Shown here: in pieces, positions 42,721 through 52,418 of the stretch | Layout: each line of letters opens with the position of its first letter | How positions within the stretch are numbered: the stretch's first letter is position 1 | From: JBKECF01 sp047974375 | GTDB lineage: Bacteria > Bacillota > Clostridia > Lachnospirales > CAMZNU01 | Assembly: GCA_047974375.1 (NCBI GenBank) | Contig: JBKECF010000010.1 | Location: 1-64,000 of the forward strand | Direction: 5' to 3' | DNA: 64,000 nt | Translations under genes and position numbers: made by a program | The notes under the pieces: generated by a model | Told to the model about the DNA's origin: nothing | Seen by the model: only the letters and a program-made list of their open reading frames with translations | Database searches by the model: none

Positions 42721-44643
42721 TTATAAAATATTATCTATTTCGTTATCGATTAATATTTCTTTAAATTGTTCAATATTCTCTTTAGGCTTTAAAGTGCCTT
42801 CTGGGAAAAGTTCTCTAAATTCTTTTCCAGAGATTTTTTCTTTTTCCATTAATAATTCACATGATTTTTCAAGGACATTAATATATTTTCTTAGTATAAT
42901 TTCAACATCATTATAAGCTTTGTGAATTATATTTTTTATTTCTATGTCAATTTCTGTTGCAATATTTTCGCCATAATTTCTTGCATTAGATATGTCTTTA
43001 CCTAAAAAAACTTCATGGTCATCACTACCAAGTTGAATTGGACCGATGGAATCACTCATACCTAATTTAGTTACCATTCTTCTAGCTATGTTTGTTGCAC
43101 GCTCTATGTCATTGGAAGCACCAGATGTTATTTCATCTAACATTATTTTTTCAGCTACTCTACCACCTAATAATGACATAATTGTTTCTATCATAAATGT
43201 TTTTGTATGATAGTTTTTATCTTCAGACGGTAAAGGCATAGTGTAGCCACCGGCAAATCCGGTAGGTATAATAGAAACTATATGTACTGGATCTAAATTA
43301 TCTAAAACTTCAAATAAAATTGCATGGCCAGCTTCATGATATGCGGTTATTCTCTTTTCTTTTAAAGAAACAACTCTACTTTTCTTTTCAGAACCTATAC
43401 CTAGTTTTATAAATGCTTTACGTATAGCTTCCATATCTATTTCTTTTTTGTCTTCTCTTGCAGATATTATTGCTGCTTCATTTAGTAAATTCTCTAAATC
43501 AGCTCCAGTAAAGCCTGCTGTTATTTGTGCAATAGTCTTAAGATTTATATCCTCAGCTACTTTTTTATTTTGAATATGTACGCCTAATATTTCTTCTCGA
43601 CCTTTTACATCAGGTGGTCCTACGCTTATTTGTCTATCAAAGCGACCAGGTCTAAGTAATGCTGGGTCAAGTATATCAGCACGGTTTGTTGCAGCTAATA
43701 TAATTATGCCTTCATTTACATCAAAACCATCCATTTCAACTAAAAGTTGGTTTAAAGTTTGCTCACGTTCATCATGTCCCCCACCAAGGCCAGCCCCACG
43801 ACGACGTCCTACCGCATCTATTTCATCAATAAAAATAAGGCAAGGAGCTGTTTTTTTTGCTTCTGCAAATAAGTCACGTACACGTGATGCACCAACACCT
43901 ACAAACATTTCAACAAAGTCTGAACCTGAAATACTAAAAAACGGTGCATTTGCCTCGCCAGCAACGGCTTTTGCTAGTAATGTTTTACCTGTACCAGGTG
44001 GGCCTACTAGAAGTAAACCTTTTGGTATTCTAGCGCCAAGCTCTAAATACTTTTCAGGATTTTTTAAAAAGTCGACAACTTCTACAAGTTCAACCTTTTC
44101 TTCAATTAGTCCAGCTACATTATCGAATTTTGTTTTATTTTTGCCAGGAGCAACTAGCTTTGCTTTGTTCTTTCCGAAACTCATAGCTTTATTCGCTCCG
44201 CCACCACCAGCACCGCCATTGGCTTGTTGCATTATCATCATAATAACAAACATCATAACGAATACTAGTATGATAGGAAATAATAATCTAAAAAAGGAGC
44301 TAGTTTTATCTAGTGGAAGAGTATCAAATTCGACTATTTTGTCTGGCCTTAGGTAACTATGCGCCTTTTCCATAAATGAATTTACATCTGGTATTACAAC
44401 TGTTTTATAGTCTGTAAGGTTGTCGTTGAAGTAAACCTTTGCTATACCCGCTGATTGTATTTCCGAGTCAACGGAAAATTCTATCTTTTTAATTTCATTC
44501 TTTGCTAAGTCATATATTAAATTATTATAGTAATACGGCTCTGTATTTCCTTGGCTATTTCCCCCCTGTGTAAGTAGTAGTATCATTATAATTCCAACTA
44601 AAACAATTATGTATAAGAAATATCCATTTTTATTTCTACTCAT
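42721..44643 (-). CDS. ftsH: ATP-dependent membrane metalloprotease FtsH
   Basis: A 640-residue membrane protease for quality control and turnover of membrane proteins. Two membrane helices (about 8-25 and 105-125) enclose a small outer domain. GPPGTGKTLLAKA (Walker A), IFIDEIDAVGRRRG (Walker B), the SRH block and zinc HEAGHAI are present, with the third ligand Asp in the ASNDIERAT region. ATG at 44643, preceded by GGAGGTG; the hpt stop overlaps it by eight bases. Order tilS-hpt-ftsH is the classical Firmicutes arrangement. Confidence 0.95.
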   Translation of the reverse strand: MSRNKNGYFLYIIVLVGIIMILLLTQGGNSQGNTEPYYYNNLIYDLAKNEIKKIEFSVDSEIQSAGIAKVYFNDNLTDYKTVVIPDVNSFMEKAHSYLRPDKIVEFDTLPLDKTSSFFRLLFPIILVFVMMFVIMMIMQQANGGAGGGGANKAMSFGKNKAKLVAPGKNKTKFDNVAGLIEEKVELVEVVDFLKNPEKYLELGARIPKGLLLVGPPGTGKTLLAKAVAGEANAPFFSISGSDFVEMFVGVGASRVRDLFAEAKKTAPCLIFIDEIDAVGRRRGAGLGGGHDEREQTLNQLLVEMDGFDVNEGIIILAATNRADILDPALLRPGRFDRQISVGPPDVKGREEILGVHIQNKKVAEDINLKTIAQITAGFTGADLENLLNEAAIISAREDKKEIDMEAIRKAFIKLGIGSEKKSRVVSLKEKRITAYHEAGHAILFEVLDNLDPVHIVSIIPTGFAGGYTMPLPSEDKNYHTKTFMIETIMSLLGGRVAEKIMLDEITSGASNDIERATNIARRMVTKLGMSDSIGPIQLGSDDHEVFLGKDISNARNYGENIATEIDIEIKNIIHKAYNDVEIILRKYINVLEKSCELLMEKEKISGKEFRELFPEGTLKPKENIEQFKEILIDNEIDNIL

Positions 44644-45166
44644 TTTCACCTCCATTTACAACGCCAATGTAGTCTAAGTTTCTATATAATTGTTTATCAT
44701 CTAAACCAAATCCAACAACGAATTTATCTTCAATTCTAAATCCATTATAATCAGGATTTGTGTAATTTGTTTCTCTTCTTTCAAATTTATCTAAAAGAGT
44801 ACAGAACTTCAAAGTTTTAGGACCTTGCTCTTCTAAATGTCTTTTTAATCTTTCTAAACTATGGCCAGTATCTATTATGTCCTCAACTACCACAACATTT
44901 TTCCCGTTTATAGGAAAGTCCAAGTCTTTAGTAATCTTAACTATACCAGAAGTTATTTGGCTATCTTCATAACTAGATAAACAAATAAAATCAAATTTAA
45001 CATCCATTTTTAAATATTTTGATAATTCGGTGAAAAACATTACACCGCCTTTCAATACACATATAAGAGTTATTTCATCAGAAAAATCATTATTTATTTC
45101 CTCTGCTAATTCTTTGATTCTTTTTATTAAAGCATCCCGATGGATAAGTACTTCAAATTTACTCAT
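44636..45166 (-). CDS. hpt: Hypoxanthine phosphoribosyltransferase
   Basis: A 176-residue purine salvage enzyme converting hypoxanthine or guanine plus PRPP to nucleotides. CVLKGGVMFFTELSKYL, the PRPP loop VVVVEDIIDTGHSLERL and VGFGLDDKQLYRNLDYIG are all typical. The ATG at 45166 follows GGGAGG. Overlaps the ftsH start by eight bases; it lies two bases before the tilS stop region. Confidence 0.95.
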   Translation of the reverse strand: MSKFEVLIHRDALIKRIKELAEEINNDFSDEITLICVLKGGVMFFTELSKYLKMDVKFDFICLSSYEDSQITSGIVKITKDLDFPINGKNVVVVEDIIDTGHSLERLKRHLEEQGPKTLKFCTLLDKFERRETNYTNPDYNGFRIEDKFVVGFGLDDKQLYRNLDYIGVVNGGENE

Positions 45167-45167
45167 T

Positions 45168-46514
45168 TTAATCCTCCCAAATTTGTAAAAAAATGTCATC
45201 TCCTAAGTAGTTTTTGTTAGACAAATAACCAATAATCCAAATTACATCATCATTTGTACATATTAATGGAATTTCATCTCTAATTTTCTTATTAATCTTT
45301 TTTTCAATAAAATATTTTTTCAAGGTTTTATGACCAATATTTTCAATGTAAATTTTATCTTTTGGTTGTCTGTTTCTACAATAAACATCACTATTAATAA
45401 TATCATAACTAAACTTTTTAGTATAGACATTAATTTTATCTGCATTTATTATTTTTCTTTCGGAAATACTAATATATATTTTCCCCTCAGGTATATATAC
45501 CGTTTTATTTAGCTCAAGTTTATATTTATATAAGATATTTTCTTTTTTGTTTATTATTTTTTCAAAAATTAACTCGTCAAAATTAACATAAACAAGAGTC
45601 TTTTGTGGTAAATTTAATTTTTTTCCACTATTATCCCCATCTAAAAGAATGAGTATTTTATTTATATGTGTTAAATGAAAATCTTTTAAATTTTTATTAA
45701 GAATTTCGAAAGCTAATCTTAAAATTCTACGTTTAATTACTATATCTTCTTTTTTTAATAAGTCTATATTTATATTTATACTATTTATATTCGCTATAGA
45801 AATTCTATTAAATTTTTCTTTGGCTACTTTATCGAGGTATTTATTTTCTTCACGAAATATATCTGCTTCATTAGATAAGGTATTAACTATATTTGGATTA
45901 AAATCTTTTTCAATTGCAGGAATTAAATTTAACCTTATTTTGTTTCTACTATATATTTCTAGCTTATTTGTATAGTCCTCACGATATTCTATATTATTGT
46001 TTTTTAAATACTGGTATATTTCATTTTTTGTTGTGTACAATAAAGGACGTATTATATTATTAGTAATAGGTTCCATAGCTCCAATCCCCTTTAAACCACT
46101 GCCTCTAAATAACTTTAACAGAAGAGTTTCACCTTGGTCATTCATATTGTGAGCCACAGCTATTTTATTATTAGTATTTGGAAGGAATTCTTGCATAAAA
46201 CTATTGTATCGGAACATTCTTCCAGCTTCCTCTTCACTAACTTTCCATTGTTTTTTTAAATCTTCAAGACTACAGCTATATGATTTAAATGGAAGATTTT
46301 TCTTTTTGCAATAATTTTCCACATAAATTTGATCACACAAACTATCTTCTCTTACATTGTGATTTATATGTACTACTTTTAGATTGAAATTTATGAACAT
46401 TTGATACTCAAGTAAAATGGACAATAGCGCCATAGAATCAGCACCTCCAGAAACACCTACTATTATGTAATCATTTTCATTAATCATGTTGAATTTTTTT
46501 ATTGTTTTTATCAT
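45168..46514 (-). CDS. tilS: tRNA(Ile)-lysidine synthase
   Basis: A 448-residue enzyme that modifies C34 of the AUA-reading tRNA-Ile to lysidine. The PP-loop is VGVSGGADSMALLSIL at about 18-33; KVVHINHNVREDS and AVAHNMNDQGETLLLKLFRG are N-domain motifs. The C-terminal part has the TilS substrate domains with RQPKDKIYI. An essential gene. Start ATG at 46514 with GAGGAAAAAAG upstream. Confidence 0.93.
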   Translation of the reverse strand: MIKTIKKFNMINENDYIIVGVSGGADSMALLSILLEYQMFINFNLKVVHINHNVREDSLCDQIYVENYCKKKNLPFKSYSCSLEDLKKQWKVSEEEAGRMFRYNSFMQEFLPNTNNKIAVAHNMNDQGETLLLKLFRGSGLKGIGAMEPITNNIIRPLLYTTKNEIYQYLKNNNIEYREDYTNKLEIYSRNKIRLNLIPAIEKDFNPNIVNTLSNEADIFREENKYLDKVAKEKFNRISIANINSININIDLLKKEDIVIKRRILRLAFEILNKNLKDFHLTHINKILILLDGDNSGKKLNLPQKTLVYVNFDELIFEKIINKKENILYKYKLELNKTVYIPEGKIYISISERKIINADKINVYTKKFSYDIINSDVYCRNRQPKDKIYIENIGHKTLKKYFIEKKINKKIRDEIPLICTNDDVIWIIGYLSNKNYLGDDIFLQIWED

Positions 46515-46596
46515 CTTTTTTCCTCTTTAAATTTACAATATCTATAAATATATTATAGTAGTTTGCATAATAGGTAAAGACTAAGTTTAAATTTTA

Positions 46597-46829
46597 TCGG
46601 TAAGAATTAGATCCCCACCTCAATGCTGGCATCTAGTCGTTTACTACGTAAACTACTCGATTATGCAGCCAAATAGGTGGCGGTAATGTCTAACCTGGTC
46701 GAAAGCTTTGCTTTCTGCTCTGGTCATAAAGCTCCGCTTTATTGTTTGAGTAAGCAACCAACTCGGTTATGCGCCCAAATTCGCTGTTCAGTGGAGGTAC
46801 AAACCCACACTGACGGATAGGTCTATTGA
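46597..46829 (-). repeat. Hairpin-module repeat, long copy
   Basis: Ends TCGGTAAGAATTAGA and GGTCTATTGA match the other copies. Modules at 46633-46660, 46695-46719 and 46720-46750: on the minus strand GTTTAC-GTA-GTAAAC, GAAAGC-AAA-GCTTTC and ATAAAGC-GGA-GCTTTAT. The two last modules are tandem and share GACCAGAGCA at the joint. The terminal CAGTGG / CCACACTG hairpin is slightly degraded. Fills most of the 480-base gap between tilS and the next gene; the rest (46830-46990) is AT-rich with no called site. Confidence 0.85.
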
Positions 46830-46997
46830 CTAGCATAGATCAAAATATAGCTATTAATTAAATATTTTTTTCTTTAATTAAAACTTTTTTTATGTATTAA
46901 AAGTCTCTAAAAGTATTTTCTAGTTTTCACGAAATGTAAATCTGTGTTAGAATGTTAAAAGTAAGTTTTAAAATTACATTAAAGAATAGGAAATGAA

Positions 46998-47861
46998 ATG
47001 AAAATAAAATATATTTTAAATGAATTAAATGAAAGGCAAAGGAAAATTCTACTTCTAATTATTATATTAGCATTTTTATTAGCTAATTTACTAGATAAAA
47101 AAGAAAATGTACCATCTAACGATTTAGAGGTGCATTACATAAATGTTGGTCAAGGAGATAGCGAACTTATTATTGATAAAGACAAAGTTTTATTAATAGA
47201 CGGTGGAGAGAATTCTGAAGAAGATTTAATGATTAGCTATTTATCATCAAAAGGAATAGAGGAAATCGACTATATTATAGCTACTCACCCACATAGCGAT
47301 CATATTGGTGGTCTTGATGCGGTTATTAATAATTTTAGCGTTAAAAATATAATTATGACAGATGATATATCTACTACTAGAACATACGAAAATTTATTAG
47401 ATGCAATTAATAAAAATAATGTAAATATTATACAAGCCACAGTTAATAATGAATATACATTAGATACTGCAATGTTCAAAATACTCGGACCAACTAAAAA
47501 ATTTGATGATTTAAATGATAATAGCATCTACATAAGACTTATTTATGGTAATGCTGAATTTCTGTTCACAGGTGATGGTGAAAAAGCTGCAGAGAATGAA
47601 TTAATCAACAATAATGTAAATATATCTGCAGACGTATTAAAAGTTGGCCACCATGGAAGCAACACAAGTAGTAGTAGTGAATTTTTAGACTTAGTAAATC
47701 CGAAAATAGCTGTAATTAGCTGTGAAAAAAATAATGAATATGGTCATCCACATAAAGAAGTAATGGAAAGGCTAAATAAACGAAACATAAAAATATACAG
47801 AACAGATACCCAAGGAGATGTTATAGTTTATACAGATGGTGAACAAATTGAAGTTAGATAA
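46998..47861 (+). CDS. Membrane-anchored ComEC-type metallo-beta-lactamase protein
   Basis: A 287-residue protein with an N-terminal membrane helix (about 17-31), then a metallo-beta-lactamase domain like the C terminus of ComEC. VHYINVGQGDSELII starts the fold; zinc ligands are in ATHPHSDHIGGLDAVI, FLFTGDGEKAAE and LKVGHHGSNTSSS; YGHPHKEVMERL closes it. Stand-alone members are exported hydrolases or nucleases of uncertain substrate. The next gene overlaps its end. Confidence 0.85.
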   Translation: MKIKYILNELNERQRKILLLIIILAFLLANLLDKKENVPSNDLEVHYINVGQGDSELIIDKDKVLLIDGGENSEEDLMISYLSSKGIEEIDYIIATHPHSDHIGGLDAVINNFSVKNIIMTDDISTTRTYENLLDAINKNNVNIIQATVNNEYTLDTAMFKILGPTKKFDDLNDNSIYIRLIYGNAEFLFTGDGEKAAENELINNNVNISADVLKVGHHGSNTSSSSEFLDLVNPKIAVISCEKNNEYGHPHKEVMERLNKRNIKIYRTDTQGDVIVYTDGEQIEVR

Positions 47862-48087
47862 TTATTATTTAGATAGAATTGAAGGCGATATATGTATTTT
47901 TGAAGACAACGATGGTAATAAAACGAAATCAACCATCTCAAATGTAGATTTTATTAAAGAAACAGGTGTTTATTTACTAGTTAATGGCATTTACATTTTT
48001 TCCGAAGAGTTAACACAAAATAGAATAAATTATTTAAAGACTAAATTGCTTAAAGGGGACAATAATGATAATAGAAACTTACAATGA
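47848..48087 (+). CDS. DUF3006-family protein
   Basis: A 79-residue protein reading MKLDNYYLDRIEGDICIFED, then NGNKTKSTISNVDF, and a last part that is basic. The DUF3006 family is regularly encoded after ComEC-type metallo-beta-lactamase genes, as here. The start at TTG 47848 has GGTGA seven bases before it; an ATG four codons upstream is possible. It overlaps the previous stop and the next start, so a tight operon. Confidence 0.65.
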   Translation: MKLDNYYLDRIEGDICIFEDNDGNKTKSTISNVDFIKETGVYLLVNGIYIFSEELTQNRINYLKTKLLKGDNNDNRNLQ

Positions 48088-48481
48088 AGATGAAACATTT
48101 AATATAGGTAGCATGACAGGGCAAGAAACAAATAAAGGTGATATTTTTTGCTTAAAAGGCGACTTAGGAGTTGGGAAGACCATATTTTCTAAAGGCTTTG
48201 CCCATGGATTAAAAATAGAAGACGAAATAACTAGCCCCACTTATACAATAGTCAATATCTATGAGGGTATTAAAAAATTATATCATTTTGATGTATATAG
48301 AATTAATGATATAGAAGAAATGGAAAATATTGGCTACGAAGAGATTTTTTTCGGAAATGGAGTTTGCTTAATTGAATGGGCAGAAAAAATACTAGATATT
48401 TTACCTGAAAATATTTTTTGGGTAAAAATAGAAAAAGATCTTTCTAAAGGTGAAAATTACAGAAAAATAACAATAGAGTAG
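48065..48481 (+). CDS. tsaE: tRNA threonylcarbamoyladenosine biosynthesis ATPase TsaE
   Basis: A 138-residue P-loop ATPase of the t6A37 tRNA modification complex (TsaB-TsaD-TsaE). The Walker A is LKGDLGVGKTIFSKGF, followed by ITSPTYTIVNIYEG and YHFDVYRI, with CLIEWAEKI (Trp/Glu of the active site). Overlaps the DUF3006 gene by 23 bases; AAAGGGG precedes the ATG. Confidence 0.93.
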   Translation: MIIETYNEDETFNIGSMTGQETNKGDIFCLKGDLGVGKTIFSKGFAHGLKIEDEITSPTYTIVNIYEGIKKLYHFDVYRINDIEEMENIGYEEIFFGNGVCLIEWAEKILDILPENIFWVKIEKDLSKGENYRKITIE

Positions 48482-48487
48482 GTGAGT

Positions 48488-49165
48488 ATGAATATTTTAG
48501 CCATAGAAACATCAACGAAGATTTTAAGTATAGCTGTACTAACAAAAAATACTTGCAATGAAATAACCAAGGAAACAAAAAATCATGCGTCCAGCCTTTT
48601 ACCTTTAATTATTGAATTGCTAAATAAATCAGGAGTTGAAAAAGAAAACTTAGATTATATAGCTGTATCTAGCGGTCCAGGTTCTTTTACTGGATTGCGT
48701 ATAGGTGCAAGTACAGCAAAAGCAATTGCTCACGGTTTGAACATACCCATTATTTCCGTCCCAACTTTAGCAGCTCTTGCATACAACTTTAAGAATTCAG
48801 GCAAAGAAATTATACCAGTCATTGATGCTAGACGCGGGACAGTGTATGCACAAAGGTTTAATACAAAAAATGAAATAGCACCTATAAATGATGTTGAAAC
48901 AATTCATGCAATTGATTTGATTAATAACACAAAAAAAGAGGCAATAATATTAGGCGATGGTGTAAGTATTTTTAATAATATAGATATGCCACCAAATATT
49001 AAAATATGTTATGATCTAAGTCACTGTGCAAAAATGGTCGGGAAGCTAGCATTACAATATATATCAGAAAATAGTAATATTTTCCAATATTTTGAATATG
49101 AGCCAACATACTATAAAAAAACACAAGCCGAAAGAGAATACAATGAAAAAAATAATAATAGTTAA
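48488..49165 (+). CDS. tsaB: tRNA threonylcarbamoyladenosine biosynthesis protein TsaB
   Basis: A 225-residue ASKHA-fold partner of TsaD. MNILAIETSTKILSIAVL, SSGPGSFTGLRIGASTAKAI, and DARRGTVYAQ are standard. The ATG at 48488 follows TAGGTGAGT; an in-frame GTG six bases earlier is part of the ribosome site. tsaD itself is not in the window. rimI overlaps its end by 23 bases. Confidence 0.93.
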   Translation: MNILAIETSTKILSIAVLTKNTCNEITKETKNHASSLLPLIIELLNKSGVEKENLDYIAVSSGPGSFTGLRIGASTAKAIAHGLNIPIISVPTLAALAYNFKNSGKEIIPVIDARRGTVYAQRFNTKNEIAPINDVETIHAIDLINNTKKEAIILGDGVSIFNNIDMPPNIKICYDLSHCAKMVGKLALQYISENSNIFQYFEYEPTYYKKTQAEREYNEKNNNS

Positions 49166-49595
49166 TAATTCTGAATATGCAGAAGAAATTTATAATATTG
49201 CTATTGAAACTGCTGAAGACCCATGGACATTAGAAATGATAAAGGAAGATATGAAAAATGTATTATCTTATTATTTTTTATATTTTGAAGACGGAAAAAT
49301 ATTAGGTTATTTAAGTATATGGCATATAATTACTGAGGTAGAAATAACAAATATATGTGTACTAAAAGAACATCAAAATAAAGGCATAGCCACAAAACTA
49401 ATGAAAGAAGTACTGGCATTTGCAAAAAAAAATTTTGCTATAGACATATACTTAGAAGTTAATGTCAATAACACAAAAGCTATAAAACTATATGAAAAAT
49501 CGGGTTTTGGAGTAGAAGGCATACGAAAAGAATACTATGCAGAAAGTAAGGAAGATGCATATGTAATGCGTAAAGACATTGAACAATGTATATAA
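49143..49595 (+). CDS. rimI: Ribosomal protein alanine N-acetyltransferase RimI
   Basis: A 150-residue GNAT enzyme of the RimI type. DPWTLEMIKEDM is the conserved substrate region, ITNICVLKEHQNKGIATKLM the acetyl-CoA site, and VNVNNTKAIKLYEKSGF plus GIRKEYY the C-terminal end. It acetylates the N terminus of S18 in E. coli; here the tsaE-tsaB-rimI order is the common Firmicutes neighbourhood. The ATG at 49143 overlaps tsaB. Confidence 0.92.
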   Translation: MKKIIIVNNSEYAEEIYNIAIETAEDPWTLEMIKEDMKNVLSYYFLYFEDGKILGYLSIWHIITEVEITNICVLKEHQNKGIATKLMKEVLAFAKKNFAIDIYLEVNVNNTKAIKLYEKSGFGVEGIRKEYYAESKEDAYVMRKDIEQCI

Positions 49596-49620
49596 TAAAA
49601 ATTAATAAGAAGGTGATATA

Positions 49621-52005
49621 TTGAAGAATTACACAGAATTAAATTCAAGTGATTTAAAAAAAGAAATAGATTTCGATTTACTAAATTTTAAAACAACTAG
49701 GGACATAGAACCAGTAAATGACTTAATAGGACAAGAAAGAGGGGCTAGAGCAATAAAGTTCGGCTTAAACATAAAAGAAAAAGATTATAATATTTATGTA
49801 ACTGGAGAAAGTGGAACAGGTAAAACAACATATACAAAAAAATACACACGTGAACAGGCAAAAAATGATCCAACACCTGATGACTTGCTATATGTTTACA
49901 ATTTTTCTAACGAAAATGAACCTACCCTATTAAAAGTTCAAGCAGGTAAGGGGAAAATATTTAAAGATGAGTTAGATGAAACTGTAAATATACTTAGTGA
50001 GGAGCTGCCTAAAGCTTTTGCAGATAAATCATTATCGGAAAAAAAAGATTTGATTGTAAGAAAAAACAATGAACAAAAAGATATTCTATTAGCAGAGTTA
50101 GAAGAATATGCTAAAATAGAAGGTTTTTCTGTTGATATAAATGAAGACGGTATCTTTATTTCACCAACAAAAAGAGGTAAAAAAATATCAGATAAAGATT
50201 ATGAAAAATTAAGTCCACAGGAAAAGCTTGAAATAACAAGAAAAGGTAACTACATTAATGAAAAAGTTATTAAAATACTAGAAGAAGTAGACAGTTTAAA
50301 TAATCTACAAGAAGAAAAAATAAAAGAAATTGATTTTTCTGCCGCACTTTTCGTAGTAGGTCGAAGTTTCCAAACAATTATAGAAAAATATTGTCATTTA
50401 GAAAAAATACATAAATTTATTTTAGATTGCAAAGAAGACATATTGGAAAATATAGACCTTTTTGTAGAAAAACCTCAGGATGAAAACGAGGAAGAAAATC
50501 CGCTTTTAAGTCTATTAACTTTACCAAAAAAAGAGCGGGATTTAGAAAAATATTCTGTAAATTTATATGTTGATAATAGTAACTTAGTAGGTGCACCTGT
50601 TATAATCGAGTACAACCCCACTTACAATAATCTATTTGGCAGTGTTGAATACTTATCTGAAGGTACTAGTCTAGCTACCTCGTTTATGAAAATAAAAAAT
50701 GGATGTATACAACGAGCACGTGGTGGTTATTTAATTATCTCTGCCGACGATTTAGTTAATAACCCAGAAACCTATTATGGATTAAAGAGATGTTTAAGAA
50801 GCGGTGAAGTATCTATAGAAACTTCTAAGGAATACGCCCTAGGTGCAACTATAGCAACGCTAACTCCGGAAAAAGTAGATTTTAAAACAAAAATAATTTT
50901 AATTGGAAAACGTGACTTATATGACATACTAAGCTATAACGATGAAGATTTTATTAAATATTTTAAAATATGTTCAATTTTTGATTATGAAATGAACTTT
51001 GAAATTGAAAATTGTAAATTAATTAGCTCATTTGTAAAAATATTTGTAACTAATCATAAATCCAAAGACTTTACACTAGATGCAGTAAAAGAAATTATTT
51101 TCTATGCTAGCCGTATAGCTGAAAATCAAAACAAATTATCAATTAAATTTAATGAGATAAGTAAACTTTTGATTGAGTCAAACGCATACGCAGGAATTGA
51201 TAATAGCGAGTTTGTAGAAAAAAAACACATACAAGAAGCCCTAGAAAATAAAGAATCTAGAATGTGTATCTATGAAGATAAGTTAGATGAACTTATGGAA
51301 AATGATATTATTATGATAAATACTACTGATTCAATAGTGGGACAAATAAATGGTTTGGCAGTACTTAATACAGGAGAGTATGAATTTGGCAAACCTAGTA
51401 AAATTACGGTTACCACATATTCTGGTAAAAAAGGTGTTGTAAATATAGAAAAAGAAGCAGATTTAAGTGGGAGTATACATGACAAAGGTATACACGTACT
51501 AACTGGATACATGGGAGAAACATTTGCAAAGGAAATTCCCCTCTCATTTTCTTGTAATATTTGCTTTGAACAAAACTATAGTGGTATAGATGGAGATAGT
51601 GCATCTAGCACAGAACTTTATGGGCTACTTTCTAGCTTAAGTAATGTACCTATTAAACAATATATTGCCGTAACAGGTAGTGTTAATCAAAAAGGAGAAA
51701 TACAACCTATTGGCGGAGCTACTTATAAGATAGAAGGCTTCCATAAATTATGTAAAAAAAGAGGTTTAACAGGAAAAGAAGGCGTTATTATTCCGCATAC
51801 AAACATAAAGGATTTGGTACTGAAAGATGAAGTAATCGAAGATATAAAAAATGGTCTTTTTCATATTTACCCAGTTAAGCACATTGATGAAGGTATAGAA
51901 ATATTAACAGACATAAGGGCGAACAACGGCGATAATACAATATACCATAGAGTTTATAAAACTCTGAAAAATTATTATGAAATATCTGAGAAATTAAGTA
52001 AATAG
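49621..52005 (+). CDS. Lon-related ATP-dependent protease (COG1067, LonB/LonC-like)
   Basis: A 794-residue protease distinct from the classical Lon encoded later. The Walker A VTGESGTGKTTYTKKY lies at residue 60; a long charged helical insert (about 130-270) divides the AAA module; LVGAPVIIEYNPTYNNLFGS and ARGGYLIISADDLV are family motifs. The protease domain has the catalytic Ser in GDSASSTELY and the Lys in QPIGGATYKIEGF. Start TTG at 49621 following AAGGTGATA. It does not have the N-terminal LAN domain of Lon. In some family members the function is in sporulation or stress. Confidence 0.88.
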   Translation: MKNYTELNSSDLKKEIDFDLLNFKTTRDIEPVNDLIGQERGARAIKFGLNIKEKDYNIYVTGESGTGKTTYTKKYTREQAKNDPTPDDLLYVYNFSNENEPTLLKVQAGKGKIFKDELDETVNILSEELPKAFADKSLSEKKDLIVRKNNEQKDILLAELEEYAKIEGFSVDINEDGIFISPTKRGKKISDKDYEKLSPQEKLEITRKGNYINEKVIKILEEVDSLNNLQEEKIKEIDFSAALFVVGRSFQTIIEKYCHLEKIHKFILDCKEDILENIDLFVEKPQDENEEENPLLSLLTLPKKERDLEKYSVNLYVDNSNLVGAPVIIEYNPTYNNLFGSVEYLSEGTSLATSFMKIKNGCIQRARGGYLIISADDLVNNPETYYGLKRCLRSGEVSIETSKEYALGATIATLTPEKVDFKTKIILIGKRDLYDILSYNDEDFIKYFKICSIFDYEMNFEIENCKLISSFVKIFVTNHKSKDFTLDAVKEIIFYASRIAENQNKLSIKFNEISKLLIESNAYAGIDNSEFVEKKHIQEALENKESRMCIYEDKLDELMENDIIMINTTDSIVGQINGLAVLNTGEYEFGKPSKITVTTYSGKKGVVNIEKEADLSGSIHDKGIHVLTGYMGETFAKEIPLSFSCNICFEQNYSGIDGDSASSTELYGLLSSLSNVPIKQYIAVTGSVNQKGEIQPIGGATYKIEGFHKLCKKRGLTGKEGVIIPHTNIKDLVLKDEVIEDIKNGLFHIYPVKHIDEGIEILTDIRANNGDNTIYHRVYKTLKNYYEISEKLSK

Positions 52006-52013
52006 GAGGGTTT

Positions 52014-52418
52014 ATGAATATTGCTTTAATTGCACATGATAGAAAAAAAGATTTAATTGTTGAATATTGCAAAGTTAATAAAAATATATTAGAAAAGCAT
52101 AATCTTGTGGCAACTGGAACTACAGGTACAAGAATTTCTCAAGAAACTGAACTTACAATAAAAAAATTCAAATCAGGTCCATTGGGTGGGGACCAACAAA
52201 TAGGTGGTTTAGTTTGCCAAAGAGATTTAGACTTAGTTATTTTTCTAAGAGATCCTTTAACTTCTCAACCCCACGAACCAGATGTAAACGCACTATTACG
52301 ATTGTGTGATGTGTATTCTATACCAATTGCAACAAACTTAACAAGTGCTAATATATGTATGGAAATGCTAAAGGAGCATGCTGAAAACTTCGGAGTTTTT
52401 CAGCATATAGATATATAA
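52014..52418 (+). CDS. mgsA: Methylglyoxal synthase
   Basis: A 134-residue enzyme converting dihydroxyacetone phosphate to methylglyoxal and phosphate. NIALIAHDRKKDLIVEY, ATGTTGTRI (phosphate loop), GPLGGDQQIGG (catalytic Asp) and RDPLTSQPHEPDVNALLRLCD are diagnostic. Its stop overlaps the trmK start (TAATG). It gives phosphate relief during carbon overflow and may produce propanediol precursors, but no direct link to the microcompartment is shown. Confidence 0.95.
   Translation: MNIALIAHDRKKDLIVEYCKVNKNILEKHNLVATGTTGTRISQETELTIKKFKSGPLGGDQQIGGLVCQRDLDLVIFLRDPLTSQPHEPDVNALLRLCDVYSIPIATNLTSANICMEMLKEHAENFGVFQHIDI

Noticed and set aside
52014..52418. Methylglyoxal synthase as the propanediol source for the microcompartment
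   Set aside because: Methylglyoxal can be reduced to propanediol in principle, but the gene is 10 kb away in a housekeeping operon and no reductase is nearby.
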